DNA from: Alistipes sp. dk3624
GTDB taxonomy: Bacteria > Bacteroidota > Bacteroidia > Bacteroidales > Rikenellaceae
Length of the DNA: 64,000 nucleotides
Reading direction: 5' to 3'
NCBI RefSeq assembly: GCF_009557455.1
Contig: NZ_CP045651.1
Span: 744,001 to 808,000, forward strand
This document shows, piece after piece, positions 8,122-16,705 of this stretch (positions are counted from its first letter, which is position 1; every line of letters begins with the position of its first letter). The translations under genes were made by a program, and so were the position numbers. Below the pieces are notes generated by a model that was not told where the DNA came from, ran no database searches, and saw nothing but the letters and a program-made list of their open reading frames with translations.

Positions 8122-9510
8122 TTATTTCCCGATGCAAAACTTAGAAAAAATCGAACCGAGGATATCGTCCGTCGTTATTTCACCGGTAATCAAGCCTATA
8201 CAATGTAAAACTTCTCTGATGTCTTGCGCCAGCAGGTCTCCGGCGAGTCCGGATTCGATGCCTTCACGAGCTCGTTGCAACGCTTCGCGCGCGCGGAGCA
8301 GGATTTCATGGTGCCGGCTGTTGAAAACCACGATCCGGTCGCCGTTTAGGGTCTCGGAATCGACGCTCCGTTTCAAAAAATCGGTCAGCTCGTCCAGGTT
8401 GATTTGCCGCTTGGCCGACAGGGGAAGGACAAGATGCGGGATTTTCGACGAGAGTCGTTCCCTTTTCTGCCGTAGCTCTTCGTCCGGCAGACAGTCGCAC
8501 TTATTCAAAATCAGTGCGATACGCTGCCCCGCCTTGAAAGAGAGCGAAGCGTACTGCGCATAGATATCGTCCACGCTGTCGCGCGCGTCGGTCAGCAACA
8601 GAATTACCGACGCCCGGCCGATCCGGTCGAACGTACGTTCGATCCCCAGACTCTCGAGCGGATCGTCCGTACGGCGAATCCCGGCCGTATCGATAAACCG
8701 GAACGTCACGCCGTCGATGTTCAGCGTATCCTCGATCACGTCGCGCGTCGTGCCGGCGATATCCGAAACCAACGCTTTTTCTTCGCAAAGCAATGTATTC
8801 AGCAGGGTCGACTTCCCGACATTCGGAACCCCGACGATTGCAACGGGCACTCCGTTTTTCAATACGTTGCCGAGCCCGAACGAAGCGATCAGGCGATCCA
8901 CCCGCTGCCCGACAGACGACAGCACGTCGAGCAACTGCGTGCGATCGGCGAATTCGACATCTTCCTCGCCGAAATCAAGTTCGAGTTCGACCAGCGACAC
9001 CAGTTCGAGCAACCGGCCGCGCAATTGCCCGAACTCGTCCGAATAACCGCCGCGCATCTGCTCGTAAGCCAGCGCATGGGCTGCCCGGTTGTCGGCCGCG
9101 ATCATATCGGCCACCGCCTCGGCCTGCGAAAGGTCCATTTTACCGGCCAGGAATGCCCGCAGCGTAAATTCGCCGGGTTGGGCCGTCCGTACTCCGGACT
9201 CGACCAGCAACCGCATGACTTCGCGCTGAATATACGCCGACGCATGGCACGAAACTTCGATCATATCCTCGCCGGTATAGGAGTGCGGCGCGCGGAATAC
9301 CGAAACCAGCACTTCGTCGACAACCGTTTCGCCGTCGCGGATCGTCCCGTAAAGGATCGTAAACCCCCGGGCATCGGCCAGCCGCCGGCCGCGTACCCCG
9401 CGGAAGATCCGGTCGCCGGCGGCAATGGCTCCGCCGCCGCTGACGCGGATCAGCGTAACGGCTCCCCCAACCCCGGAGGCAACGGCGGCTATCGTATCGT
9501 TCTCGATCAT
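8122..9510 (-). CDS. mnmE: tRNA uridine-5-carboxymethylaminomethyl(34) synthesis GTPase MnmE
   Basis: 462 residues, full length. With MnmG it modifies the wobble uridine (C5) of several tRNAs. The N-terminal folate-binding domain starts MIENDTIAAVASGVGGAVTLIRVSG. The G domain follows with GVPNVGKST (G1, near 225), the DTAG motif (G3) and NKCD (G4). The protein ends in the family signature FCIGK, whose Cys is needed for activity. It starts 2 bases after the transglycosylase stop and appears to be the last gene of the parA-parB-DUF5683-mltD run. Confidence 0.97.
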   Translation of the reverse strand: MIENDTIAAVASGVGGAVTLIRVSGGGAIAAGDRIFRGVRGRRLADARGFTILYGTIRDGETVVDEVLVSVFRAPHSYTGEDMIEVSCHASAYIQREVMRLLVESGVRTAQPGEFTLRAFLAGKMDLSQAEAVADMIAADNRAAHALAYEQMRGGYSDEFGQLRGRLLELVSLVELELDFGEEDVEFADRTQLLDVLSSVGQRVDRLIASFGLGNVLKNGVPVAIVGVPNVGKSTLLNTLLCEEKALVSDIAGTTRDVIEDTLNIDGVTFRFIDTAGIRRTDDPLESLGIERTFDRIGRASVILLLTDARDSVDDIYAQYASLSFKAGQRIALILNKCDCLPDEELRQKRERLSSKIPHLVLPLSAKRQINLDELTDFLKRSVDSETLNGDRIVVFNSRHHEILLRAREALQRAREGIESGLAGDLLAQDIREVLHCIGLITGEITTDDILGSIFSKFCIGK

Positions 9511-9512
9511 CG

Positions 9513-10805
9513 TCAGCGAATGATTTTCAGGGTTTGTCCGATTTTCAGATTACTGTTTTTCAATTGATTCCACTTCATCAATTGAGAAACCGTCACCTTA
9601 TATTTATGCGCGATGGCTCCGAGCGTATCGCCTTTTTTGACCTTATAGGTCAACGGATCGGGGCCGGAATAACCGTCTCCGTTCGAACCGCCCTGTTGCG
9701 ATGAAGCGGCGGACGCTGTCAGTCGTCCGTCCGAAACGGTATCGGCCGGCAACGTGTCGGCCTGCGCAAGACGCGCCTGCTCGCACTCGATAAAACGACA
9801 GACCTCCTGCTGCGGCAGCACCAGCGGATAACTTTTCACGGTAGCCGGAATGACATCCTGCTTATACTGCGGATTCAGCAACTTCACCAATTCGGACGGC
9901 AAGTTCAATTTTTCCGAAACGCGGTTCAAGTCGATCCGGCGGCTGACCATCACCGTATCGGTTGCCAACGGCAGCGGCGAAGCGAACGGGACGACCCCGT
10001 AATCGGAATGATAATAGTACAGATAGACGAGCGCTACGAACGCGGGAACATAGTCGCGAGTCGCTTTCGGCAGGAAAGGATAAATGTCCCAGTAAGTCGA
10101 AGCGTTGGCCCCGGCCCGCTGCAACGCCTTATTCACATTGCCGGGGCCGTAATTATAGGAAGCCATCACGAGCGTCCAGTCGTGGTAGATATCGTAAAGA
10201 TCCTTCATATAGCGACAGGCGGCGGCCGTCGCCTGCACCGGATCGCGCCGGGCGTCGACCATCGAAGATATCTCGAGTCCGTACTGCCGACCGGTTTGCA
10301 GCATGAACTGCCACAGGCCGACCGCTCCGCTCGGCGACGTGGCCGTCGGATTCAGCGCCGATTCGATCACCGCAACGAATTTCAGCTCCAGCGGCAGGCC
10401 GTTTTTGGCCAGTTCGTGCTCGATCATCGGGAAGTAGTACTTTCCGTAGCTGAGCATCCGGCGGGTCACCGATTTATGGGTCGTTGCGTAAGCCACAATA
10501 TGCTTCTTAACGATGTCGTTATAAGGCAGGTAGATCGGCGAAACCATGTTTTTGAGCCGCGTCCGGCAAACGTTGTCGGTAACGGTCGACACCGCGGGCA
10601 GGTAGCGCGTGGTATCGAGTTCGATGTAGTCCCGCAGGTAGTCCCCGAACGTCTCGTTGATATTGTCCGTCCGCCAACTTGCGACGACCGAGTCGTAAAC
10701 GGTCGGAGAACCGACGATGTTGAGCTGCTCCCTGGGATCCGCCTGGGTCTTGGCGAACAACGGGAGGAGCGTCAGGATCAGTAAGGCGGTCAGGGATTTC
10801 GGCAT
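9513..10805 (-). CDS. mltD: Membrane-bound lytic murein transglycosylase D-like, with LysM
   Basis: 430 residues with an N-terminal signal sequence (SLTALLILTLLPLFAKTQA). The SLT domain carries the catalytic Glu in VIESALNPTATSPSGAVGLWQFM, followed by ASYNYGPGNVNKAL. A single LysM peptidoglycan-binding repeat closes the protein (TYKVKKGDTLGAIAHKYKV). It cleaves glycan strands in the periplasm. Its ATG overlaps the upstream TGA by one base (TGATG), so it is coupled to the DUF5683 gene. The conserved cluster with chromosome-partitioning genes fits a link to growth and division. Confidence 0.93.
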   Translation of the reverse strand: MPKSLTALLILTLLPLFAKTQADPREQLNIVGSPTVYDSVVASWRTDNINETFGDYLRDYIELDTTRYLPAVSTVTDNVCRTRLKNMVSPIYLPYNDIVKKHIVAYATTHKSVTRRMLSYGKYYFPMIEHELAKNGLPLELKFVAVIESALNPTATSPSGAVGLWQFMLQTGRQYGLEISSMVDARRDPVQATAAACRYMKDLYDIYHDWTLVMASYNYGPGNVNKALQRAGANASTYWDIYPFLPKATRDYVPAFVALVYLYYYHSDYGVVPFASPLPLATDTVMVSRRIDLNRVSEKLNLPSELVKLLNPQYKQDVIPATVKSYPLVLPQQEVCRFIECEQARLAQADTLPADTVSDGRLTASAASSQQGGSNGDGYSGPDPLTYKVKKGDTLGAIAHKYKVTVSQLMKWNQLKNSNLKIGQTLKIIR

Positions 10806-11902
10806 CAGAAACGAAGTTTAAAGGAGAGTCCGTAACCGTTCGAATTGCCGGTTCGCATCGTATAGAAATTCGTCACCGTCGGTTCGAGCGTCATCGACAG
10901 GTCGTCGCTGACGTCGTAATCCTTCATGTGGGCATCCACGTGAGCGTCGATGATGTTCAACAGGTAAAGTCCGGCGGTGATGATGATGCAAAGGTCGCGG
11001 TTGCGGCGGTAATTGTTTTTCAGCTTACGCAGGTAGTCGGCCGTATAACGACCGTTGAACTCGTCGGGTTTGCCGGCGGCAACCTGATCGTAGGCAAGCT
11101 TGAAACGCTCGTACCCGCGGTTGTTGAAATTGATCACGTAGCCCATCGTGGCGATACCGCCGAGGATGATCGGCATCTTCCAATAACTTTTATTGTAGAT
11201 CTGGCCGGCGCCAGGACAAATCGTCGACAGCGTAGTCGCCTTTTTGACGCTATTGACCGGCCCTTTGTAGCAGATAGCCGCATCGCCGATAAAATAGAGA
11301 TACGAACCGATAGCTCCGACGAACAGCAGCGTCCGCGCCGTATTGTGCCGGATCATCTGCGACTGGATCGGATCGGTCTCTTCCTGCGTGGCGTTCTCGC
11401 GCTTCATCGCATCGTACTGGCGTTTGAGACCCCTGTATTTGCTGTTTTGCTGGAAGGCGAAATAGGCCGTCGTAGCGACCGTTCCGTACAGAATCGGAAT
11501 TTTCCACGCCTGTTTGTTATAAAGCTGCCCGAACCCGGGTGCGATCGCCGAAATGGCGCAGACTCGCGAAATCGGCATGGTATCGCGGAACAGCCTGCTG
11601 TAACGCACCGTCACGGTATCCCGGGCCTCGCGCTCCAGCCGGCGACGTTCGCGGGCCGTAGTCGTGGTATCGATTTCGACGGGCGACGCCTCCCGCACGA
11701 TCGAATCCCGCGCGACCGCGCTGCTGTCGGCTGCGGCCGGAGTCAACGACGTGCGGACGCCCCCCTCCACCTTGTACCGGACGCCCGGCTCCTGGGCCGA
11801 AACTCCGGACTGGGATACGATCAGCACCGTAGAAAGAACGATTGTCGCAACGCCCTTCCGCGTAAAATTTCCGAAAACGGCTATGTTACTTCTTAAATTC
11901 AT
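10805..11902 (-). CDS. DUF5683 membrane protein with duplicated motif
   Basis: Start chosen at MNLRSNIAVFGN (11902), which overlaps the end of parB by 17 bases; the longer frame upstream runs through parB. About 365 residues with an N-terminal signal/anchor. The signature P-G-x-G-Q-x-Y-N-K-x-x-W-K occurs twice: APGFGQLYNKQAWKIP and CPGAGQIYNKSYWKMP, each followed by a hydrophobic segment. Most relatives have one copy, so this looks like an internal duplication. The family is of unknown function but is conserved between parB and mltD in Bacteroidota, suggesting an envelope role. Confidence 0.85.
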   Translation of the reverse strand: MNLRSNIAVFGNFTRKGVATIVLSTVLIVSQSGVSAQEPGVRYKVEGGVRTSLTPAAADSSAVARDSIVREASPVEIDTTTTARERRRLEREARDTVTVRYSRLFRDTMPISRVCAISAIAPGFGQLYNKQAWKIPILYGTVATTAYFAFQQNSKYRGLKRQYDAMKRENATQEETDPIQSQMIRHNTARTLLFVGAIGSYLYFIGDAAICYKGPVNSVKKATTLSTICPGAGQIYNKSYWKMPIILGGIATMGYVINFNNRGYERFKLAYDQVAAGKPDEFNGRYTADYLRKLKNNYRRNRDLCIIITAGLYLLNIIDAHVDAHMKDYDVSDDLSMTLEPTVTNFYTMRTGNSNGYGLSFKLRF

Positions 11903-12764
11903 TGAATTTGCCGATAAACGCCTCGATATCCGCATCCGATTCAAAACCGATAACGATCTTTCCCCCGCCTTTATTATTCTTTTTGATGCTGATTTCCTGC
12001 GTAAAAAACTTCTCCAGGTAATCGACCAGCCGGACGTAGCTCTCGGGGAACTCCTCGTCCGCATCGTCCCGGACGGGTTTTTCCTGCCGGATCTTCTGCA
12101 CCTGCTCCTCGGCCTGACGCACCGACAACCCTTTCTTTACGATCTTTTTGAGCAGTGCGATCTGTTGTTGCGGGTCGTCGAGCCCGGCCAGCGCACGGGC
12201 ATGTCCCATCGAGATCAGTTCTTCGCGCAGAGCCAACTGCACCTCGACCGGAAGTTTCAGCAACCGCATGTAATTGGCTACCGTCGAGCGTTTTTTACCG
12301 ACGCGTTCCGCCAGCGAATCCTGCGTCAGCCGGCATTCGTCCACCAACCGTTGCAGGCTCAGCGCCACCTCGATCGCGTTCAAATCCTGACGCTGGATAT
12401 TTTCCACGATGGCCATCTCCAGCAACGCCTGGTCGTCCACCTCGCGGATGTAGGCCGGAATCGTCGCCTGGTCGGCCAGTTGCGACGCCCTCCAGCGGCG
12501 TTCTCCGCTGACAATCATATATCTCCCGTCTGCTTCCTTCTTGACCGTAATGGGCTGTATCACGCCCAGCGTCCGGATCGAATCGGCCAACTCGTCGAGC
12601 GCCTGCTCGTTGAAACGGGTGCGCGGCTGCTTCGGGTTCGGGACGATCCGTCCGATTTCGATCTCCTCGAACGCCGTTCCCTTCGTTTTCTCGGGCAGCG
12701 CCGAACCCTCTATTTCAAAAATTGCGCCCAAGCCCCGGCCCAGGCCCTTGTTTTTCGGATTCAT
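11886..12764 (-). CDS. parB: Chromosome partitioning protein ParB
   Basis: 292 residues. It has the N-terminal signature RGLGRGLGAIF, a CTP-binding ParB/Srx domain (IVPNPKQPRTRF, VSGERRWRASQLA near 90) and a central HTH (LTQDSLAERVGKKRSTVANYMRLLKLP) that binds parS. ParB loads at parS, spreads and recruits SMC. It starts 10 bases after parA. No parS-like 16-mer was searched for exhaustively. Confidence 0.96.
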   Translation of the reverse strand: MNPKNKGLGRGLGAIFEIEGSALPEKTKGTAFEEIEIGRIVPNPKQPRTRFNEQALDELADSIRTLGVIQPITVKKEADGRYMIVSGERRWRASQLADQATIPAYIREVDDQALLEMAIVENIQRQDLNAIEVALSLQRLVDECRLTQDSLAERVGKKRSTVANYMRLLKLPVEVQLALREELISMGHARALAGLDDPQQQIALLKKIVKKGLSVRQAEEQVQKIRQEKPVRDDADEEFPESYVRLVDYLEKFFTQEISIKKNNKGGGKIVIGFESDADIEAFIGKFNEFKK

Positions 12765-12774
12765 CGTATATCGC

Positions 12775-13539
12775 TTAACTCTTGTTTTTCTTAATAAACT
12801 CCTTGGCGAGGTTCAGGTAATTGATACTGCCGGTCGACGAAGCGTCGTACAACAGCGCCGGCTTGCCGAAACTGGGCGCTTCGCTGAGCCGGATGTTGCG
12901 CTGGATGATCGTCCGGAAAGCCAGGTCGCCGAAATGCTCCCGCACTTCGCCGGCCACTTGGTTGGCCAGCCGCAGCCGCGAGTCGTACATCGTCAGCAGA
13001 AACCCTTCGATCTCCAGTCCCGGATTCAGCTTCGTTTTGGTCATCTTAATTGTATTCAGCAGTTTACCGAGCCCTTCCAGCGCGAAATACTCGCACTGTA
13101 CGGGAATCAGCACGCTGTCCGAAGCGACCAGCGCGTTCAGCGTCACCAGCCCGAGCGACGGCGAACAGTCGATCAGGATAAAGTCGTACTGCGGTTTGAG
13201 CGGTTCCAGGATCGCCTTCAGCCTCCGCTGCCCGTCTTCGATCTCCAGCAGCTCGGTTTCGGCCCCGACCAGGTTGATGCTCGACGGCAGAACGTCCAGC
13301 TTCTTGACGTCCGGACATTTCAGGATGATCTCCGCCGGCTGCGCCTGTCCGGTGATGCAGTCGTAAATCCCCTTCCCGTTGATGTCGAGCCCCAGCCCCG
13401 AAGTCGCATTGGCCTGCGGATCGGCGTCTACGAGCAACACCTTTTTGCCCAGCACCGCCATGCTGGCCGCCAGATTGATGGCCGTGGTCGTCTTTCCTAC
13501 CCCGCCCTTCTGATTGGCCAACGCCACGATTTTGCCCAT
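12775..13539 (-). CDS. parA: Chromosome partitioning ATPase ParA (Soj)
   Basis: Start at MGKIVALANQKGGVGKTT (13539); the open frame reaches 13644 but the extra residues are low-complexity and the Walker motif belongs at the N-terminus. 254 residues, standard for Soj. Deviant Walker A KGGVGKTTT, then VDADPQANAT and Walker B DFILIDCSPSLGL. It drives origin segregation with ParB. First gene of a minus-strand run that continues to mnmE. Confidence 0.96.
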   Translation of the reverse strand: MGKIVALANQKGGVGKTTTAINLAASMAVLGKKVLLVDADPQANATSGLGLDINGKGIYDCITGQAQPAEIILKCPDVKKLDVLPSSINLVGAETELLEIEDGQRRLKAILEPLKPQYDFILIDCSPSLGLVTLNALVASDSVLIPVQCEYFALEGLGKLLNTIKMTKTKLNPGLEIEGFLLTMYDSRLRLANQVAGEVREHFGDLAFRTIIQRNIRLSEAPSFGKPALLYDASSTGSINYLNLAKEFIKKNKS

Positions 13540-13783
13540 ATTTCTTTTGGTTTTAATAATTGTACATCCGCAACGGACGCCTTGCCGTGCGTCCGGAGCC
13601 GCATCCGGCCCCAAATCCGGTGCAAGATAGGCAAAATTTATCAAAATCGAGGCAACATCCGCCCGACCGGCGAACTTTTCGGACTGCCGGCCGACGACGG
13701 TCGCGGCGCCGGCATATCCTGCGGTACGACGGGTCGGACAACAGGAAACGGCGCGGGGAATAGGGATTTATAAATTTATGTTT

Positions 13784-13791
13784 TATCTTTG
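13784..13791 (+). promoter_or_regulatory. Bacteroidota -7 element ahead of argF
   Basis: TATCTTTG matches the TAnnTTTG consensus, 85 bases upstream of the ATG of the ornithine carbamoyltransferase gene, inside an AT-rich island in otherwise GC-rich sequence. No clear TTTG -33 element is visible at 19-20 bases. Confidence 0.6.
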
Positions 13792-13876
13792 AAGCTGATT
13801 TGAACGGCCGCCCGGACACGGACGGCGGATGCCCGCAGGCCCGGAACCGGAGCCGGAGCATCGAAAAACTCACGGA

Positions 13877-14887
13877 ATGGTTATGGTTGACTTAAGTAAA
13901 AGAAGTTTGTTGACGCTCCTCGACTTCACGCCGGGGGAGATCGGTTATCTGCTGGATCTGGCCGCACGGCTGAAAGCGGACAAGTACATCGGGAAAGAGA
14001 AAAAAACGCTCCAGGGCAAAAATATCGTGCTGCTGTTCGAGAAAGACTCTACGCGGACGCGCTGTTCGTTCGAAGTGGCGGCCTACGATCAGGGCGCACG
14101 GGTCACCTATCTGGGCCCCACCGGTTCGCAGATGGGTAAAAAAGAGTCGCTGAAAGACACGGCCCGCGTGCTGGGGCGCATCTACGACGGAATCGAATAC
14201 CGCGGATACGGGCAGCACATCGTGCACACGCTGTCCGAATACTCGGGCGTTCCGGTATGGAACGGCCTGACCAATGAATTTCACCCGACGCAGGCGTTGG
14301 CCGACATGCTGACGATGCGCGAACATTCGCAGAAGCCGCTGTCCGAAATGAAACTGTGCTTTCTGGGCGACGCGCACAACAACGTGGCCAATTCGCTGAT
14401 GATCGCGTCGGCGAAAATGGGTATGGATTTCAGAGCCATCTCCCCGGCGCAGTGCGCCCCGGACCCGGCGCTGGTGAAAACCTGCCGCGAACTGGCGCAA
14501 GCCTCGGGCGCCCGGATTACCGTGACGGACCGCATCGACGGCGTACGCGACTGCGACTTTGTCTACACGGACGTATGGGTGTCGATGGGCGAACCGGACG
14601 ACATCTGGCGCGACCGCATCGAATTGCTGAGCCCGTACCAAGTCAACCGCGCCGTGATGGACGCCACGCAGAATCCGGAAGCGAAGTTCCTGCACTGCCT
14701 GCCCGCGTTCCACAACATGGAAACCACGGTCGGCAAGGATATTTTCGGCAAATTCGGCATCTCGGAAATGGAAGTGACCGAAGAGGTGTTCGAGTCCGAC
14801 GCATCGGTCGTGTTCGACCAGGCCGAAAACCGCCTGCACACGATCAAAGCGGTCATGGTAGCCACGCTGGGCGACCAGGTTTATTAA
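13877..14887 (+). CDS. argF: Ornithine carbamoyltransferase
   Basis: 336 residues from [12 protein letters not shown]. It transfers a carbamoyl group from carbamoyl phosphate to ornithine, giving citrulline. Carbamoyl-phosphate motif STRTRCSFE near 59, ornithine-loop motif DVWVSMGEP, and HCLPAFH near 273 with the catalytic Cys. It closely resembles the E. coli-type enzyme along its whole length. Many Bacteroidota instead use N-succinylornithine carbamoyltransferase (ArgF'), but here the SMG loop indicates true ornithine. It could equally serve arginine breakdown (arcB); no arginine deiminase gene is nearby to decide. Confidence 0.93.
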   Translation: MVMVDLSKRSLLTLLDFTPGEIGYLLDLAARLKADKYIGKEKKTLQGKNIVLLFEKDSTRTRCSFEVAAYDQGARVTYLGPTGSQMGKKESLKDTARVLGRIYDGIEYRGYGQHIVHTLSEYSGVPVWNGLTNEFHPTQALADMLTMREHSQKPLSEMKLCFLGDAHNNVANSLMIASAKMGMDFRAISPAQCAPDPALVKTCRELAQASGARITVTDRIDGVRDCDFVYTDVWVSMGEPDDIWRDRIELLSPYQVNRAVMDATQNPEAKFLHCLPAFHNMETTVGKDIFGKFGISEMEVTEEVFESDASVVFDQAENRLHTIKAVMVATLGDQVY

Positions 14888-14899
14888 CCGGTCGGCCGG

Positions 14900-15787
14900 A
14901 TGACAGAACGACCTATGAAGACCAATCCGCAGAAAGGGGCTTACCCGACCTGGAGCGACCTGCTCGCCATTCTGGGCATCTACCTCGTAGCGATGCTGGC
15001 GTTCAACCTGGGAGGCGGGTTGCTGCTCCGGTTCGGAATCGCGTCGCAGGGGCCGGTCGTAGCGCTCGTCTACGCGCTGACATTCCTCAGCACGATCTGC
15101 TATGCGCTGTTCGCCAAGCGGCTGCGCGTAGGGCCGGACGTAAAACTGCTCCGGTTCGGATTCCGGAAAACGGACCCGGCGCTGGTGCTATGGGGAGTGA
15201 TTACCGTCCTCGCCACGACGCTGGTCATCGAACCGTTGCTGGAGCTCTTCCCAAGCCGGTGGCTCGAATGGCTCGGCGACCAGATGAAACTGGGCGGATG
15301 GATGATGCTTACGACCGTCGTCGTCGCGCCGATCCTCGAGGAGATCCTGTTCCGGGGCATCCTCCAGGAGTCGTTGACCCGCAAATACGGCCCCTGGCGC
15401 GGCATCCTGATCGCGTCGGCCATATTCGGCATCGTGCACGGCATCCCGCAGCAGGCCCTGAACGCCTTTTTCGTAGGCGCGATGATCGGATTCATCTACT
15501 ACAAGACCCAATCGCTGATCCCCTGTATACTGATCCATGCGCTGAACAACGCCGTCTCCTATTTCGTCTGGATGCTCAGCGGCGAAAAGATCGTCTTCAC
15601 GAAGGAGATGTTCGGGAGCGAACGGAGTTACCATGTGCTGTACGCCGCGGCCTGCGTCGTCCTGCTGCTGGCCGTCGCCGGCATCGTACGCACGCTCCGG
15701 CGGAATCGCAACGTGGAGGTTCCGGCGGCGGAAGCGTCCGAAAACGGGAAAGTTTTCGGGAAAAATGACAATATAAGTCCGCAATAA
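14900..15787 (+). CDS. CPBP-family intramembrane metalloprotease
   Basis: 295 residues with about seven hydrophobic segments. Abi/CPBP motifs are in order: EEILFRGILQESL (motif 1, near 149), FGIVHGIPQQ (motif 2 His) and HALNNAVSYF (motif 3). The family comprises membrane proteases related to Rce1; bacterial substrates are mostly unknown. It begins 12 bases after argF and is probably co-transcribed. A second possible start lies 5 codons on (MKTNPQKGA). Confidence 0.88.
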   Translation: MTERPMKTNPQKGAYPTWSDLLAILGIYLVAMLAFNLGGGLLLRFGIASQGPVVALVYALTFLSTICYALFAKRLRVGPDVKLLRFGFRKTDPALVLWGVITVLATTLVIEPLLELFPSRWLEWLGDQMKLGGWMMLTTVVVAPILEEILFRGILQESLTRKYGPWRGILIASAIFGIVHGIPQQALNAFFVGAMIGFIYYKTQSLIPCILIHALNNAVSYFVWMLSGEKIVFTKEMFGSERSYHVLYAAACVVLLLAVAGIVRTLRRNRNVEVPAAEASENGKVFGKNDNISPQ

Positions 15788-15790
15788 CCG

Positions 15791-15817
15791 TTGTTTACCC
15801 GGAATCGTATATCTTTG
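15791..15817 (+). promoter_or_regulatory. Bacteroidota promoter of the SurA/OstA envelope cluster
   Basis: A -33-like TTG at 15791 and a -7 TATCTTTG at 15810-15817, 15 bases before the ATG at 15833. The match to TAnnTTTG is exact. Confidence 0.65.
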
Positions 15818-15832
15818 TATCGCAGCAAACGA

Positions 15833-16699
15833 ATGATGAAATTTGTCCCGAAAATATTATTGGTAGCGGTCTTGCTGACGGCCTACTCCTGCAAGCGTTT
15901 TCCGAATCCGTTTGCGGAGCACAACACCATTCTGGCCGAAGTGGAGAACAAAAAACTGTACCTGCACGACGTGAGCCCGATCTTCACGCCGAATATGACT
16001 TCCGAGGACAGCCTGAAAATACTGCGTTCCTACGTAGACCAATGGGTCAAAAAACAACTGAAAATCAAAGAAGCCGAGCGGATGCTCGAAGAGAGTCAGA
16101 AAGACATCGACCAGATGGTGCAGGAGTACCGCAATTCGCTGCTGACCCACAAGGTCGACCAGTTCTACGTGGACAAGAACATCGACACGCTTTTCACCGA
16201 TACGCAGATTGCGGACTATTACAACCAGAACAAGGCCGATTTCATCCTAGACAAGACCCTAGTGAAGGCCCGGATCGTACGTATTCCGCGCAGTTACGAC
16301 AAGAAAAAGACGATCGAAGAGCTGATGCTCACCCCGCGCGAGGAGGGCTATCAGGATCTGCTCGACCTGTGCGTCAAAAACAATTTCGAACTGACCGAAC
16401 TGAACCAATGGACGGACTTCGCGGTGCTGCGGTCGTTGCTGCCGGTCGACAAGACTCAGGATTACGACTACCTACTCAACACGGCGAAAGTCAATGAGTT
16501 CGAAGCGAACGACTTCATATTTTACGTCCGGGTGCTGTCCGTTTGCAGGGCCGGGGAGTATGCGCCGCAGGAAAGCGTGCGGGAGGTCATCAAACGGGTC
16601 ATTTTCAACAAACGAAAAGAGGAAATCATCCGCGCCCACGAGGACAGCCTGTACCGCGGGGCGCTGGACAACAAGGAAATAGTAGTAAATGTAAATTAA
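15833..16699 (+). CDS. Periplasmic lipoprotein, SurA-like chaperone domain without a clear PPIase domain
   Basis: Starts MMKFVPKILLVAVLLTAYSC, a lipoprotein signal whose lipobox ends at Cys20; the open frame begins earlier, but the promoter at 15791-15817 overlaps that stretch. 288 residues. The middle is helical and charged, like the N-terminal chaperone domain of SurA/PrsA. No parvulin signature is visible. It sits 6 bases ahead of a SurA homologue, so it probably helps outer-membrane protein folding. Role inferred from context. Confidence 0.75.
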   Translation: MMKFVPKILLVAVLLTAYSCKRFPNPFAEHNTILAEVENKKLYLHDVSPIFTPNMTSEDSLKILRSYVDQWVKKQLKIKEAERMLEESQKDIDQMVQEYRNSLLTHKVDQFYVDKNIDTLFTDTQIADYYNQNKADFILDKTLVKARIVRIPRSYDKKKTIEELMLTPREEGYQDLLDLCVKNNFELTELNQWTDFAVLRSLLPVDKTQDYDYLLNTAKVNEFEANDFIFYVRVLSVCRAGEYAPQESVREVIKRVIFNKRKEEIIRAHEDSLYRGALDNKEIVVNVN

Positions 16700-16705
16700 A
16701 ATACG

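Noticed and set aside
10008-10784. Long plus-strand frames opposite mltD, parB, parA and argF
   Set aside because: Mirror frames of GC-rich genes with well-recognised products on the other strand.
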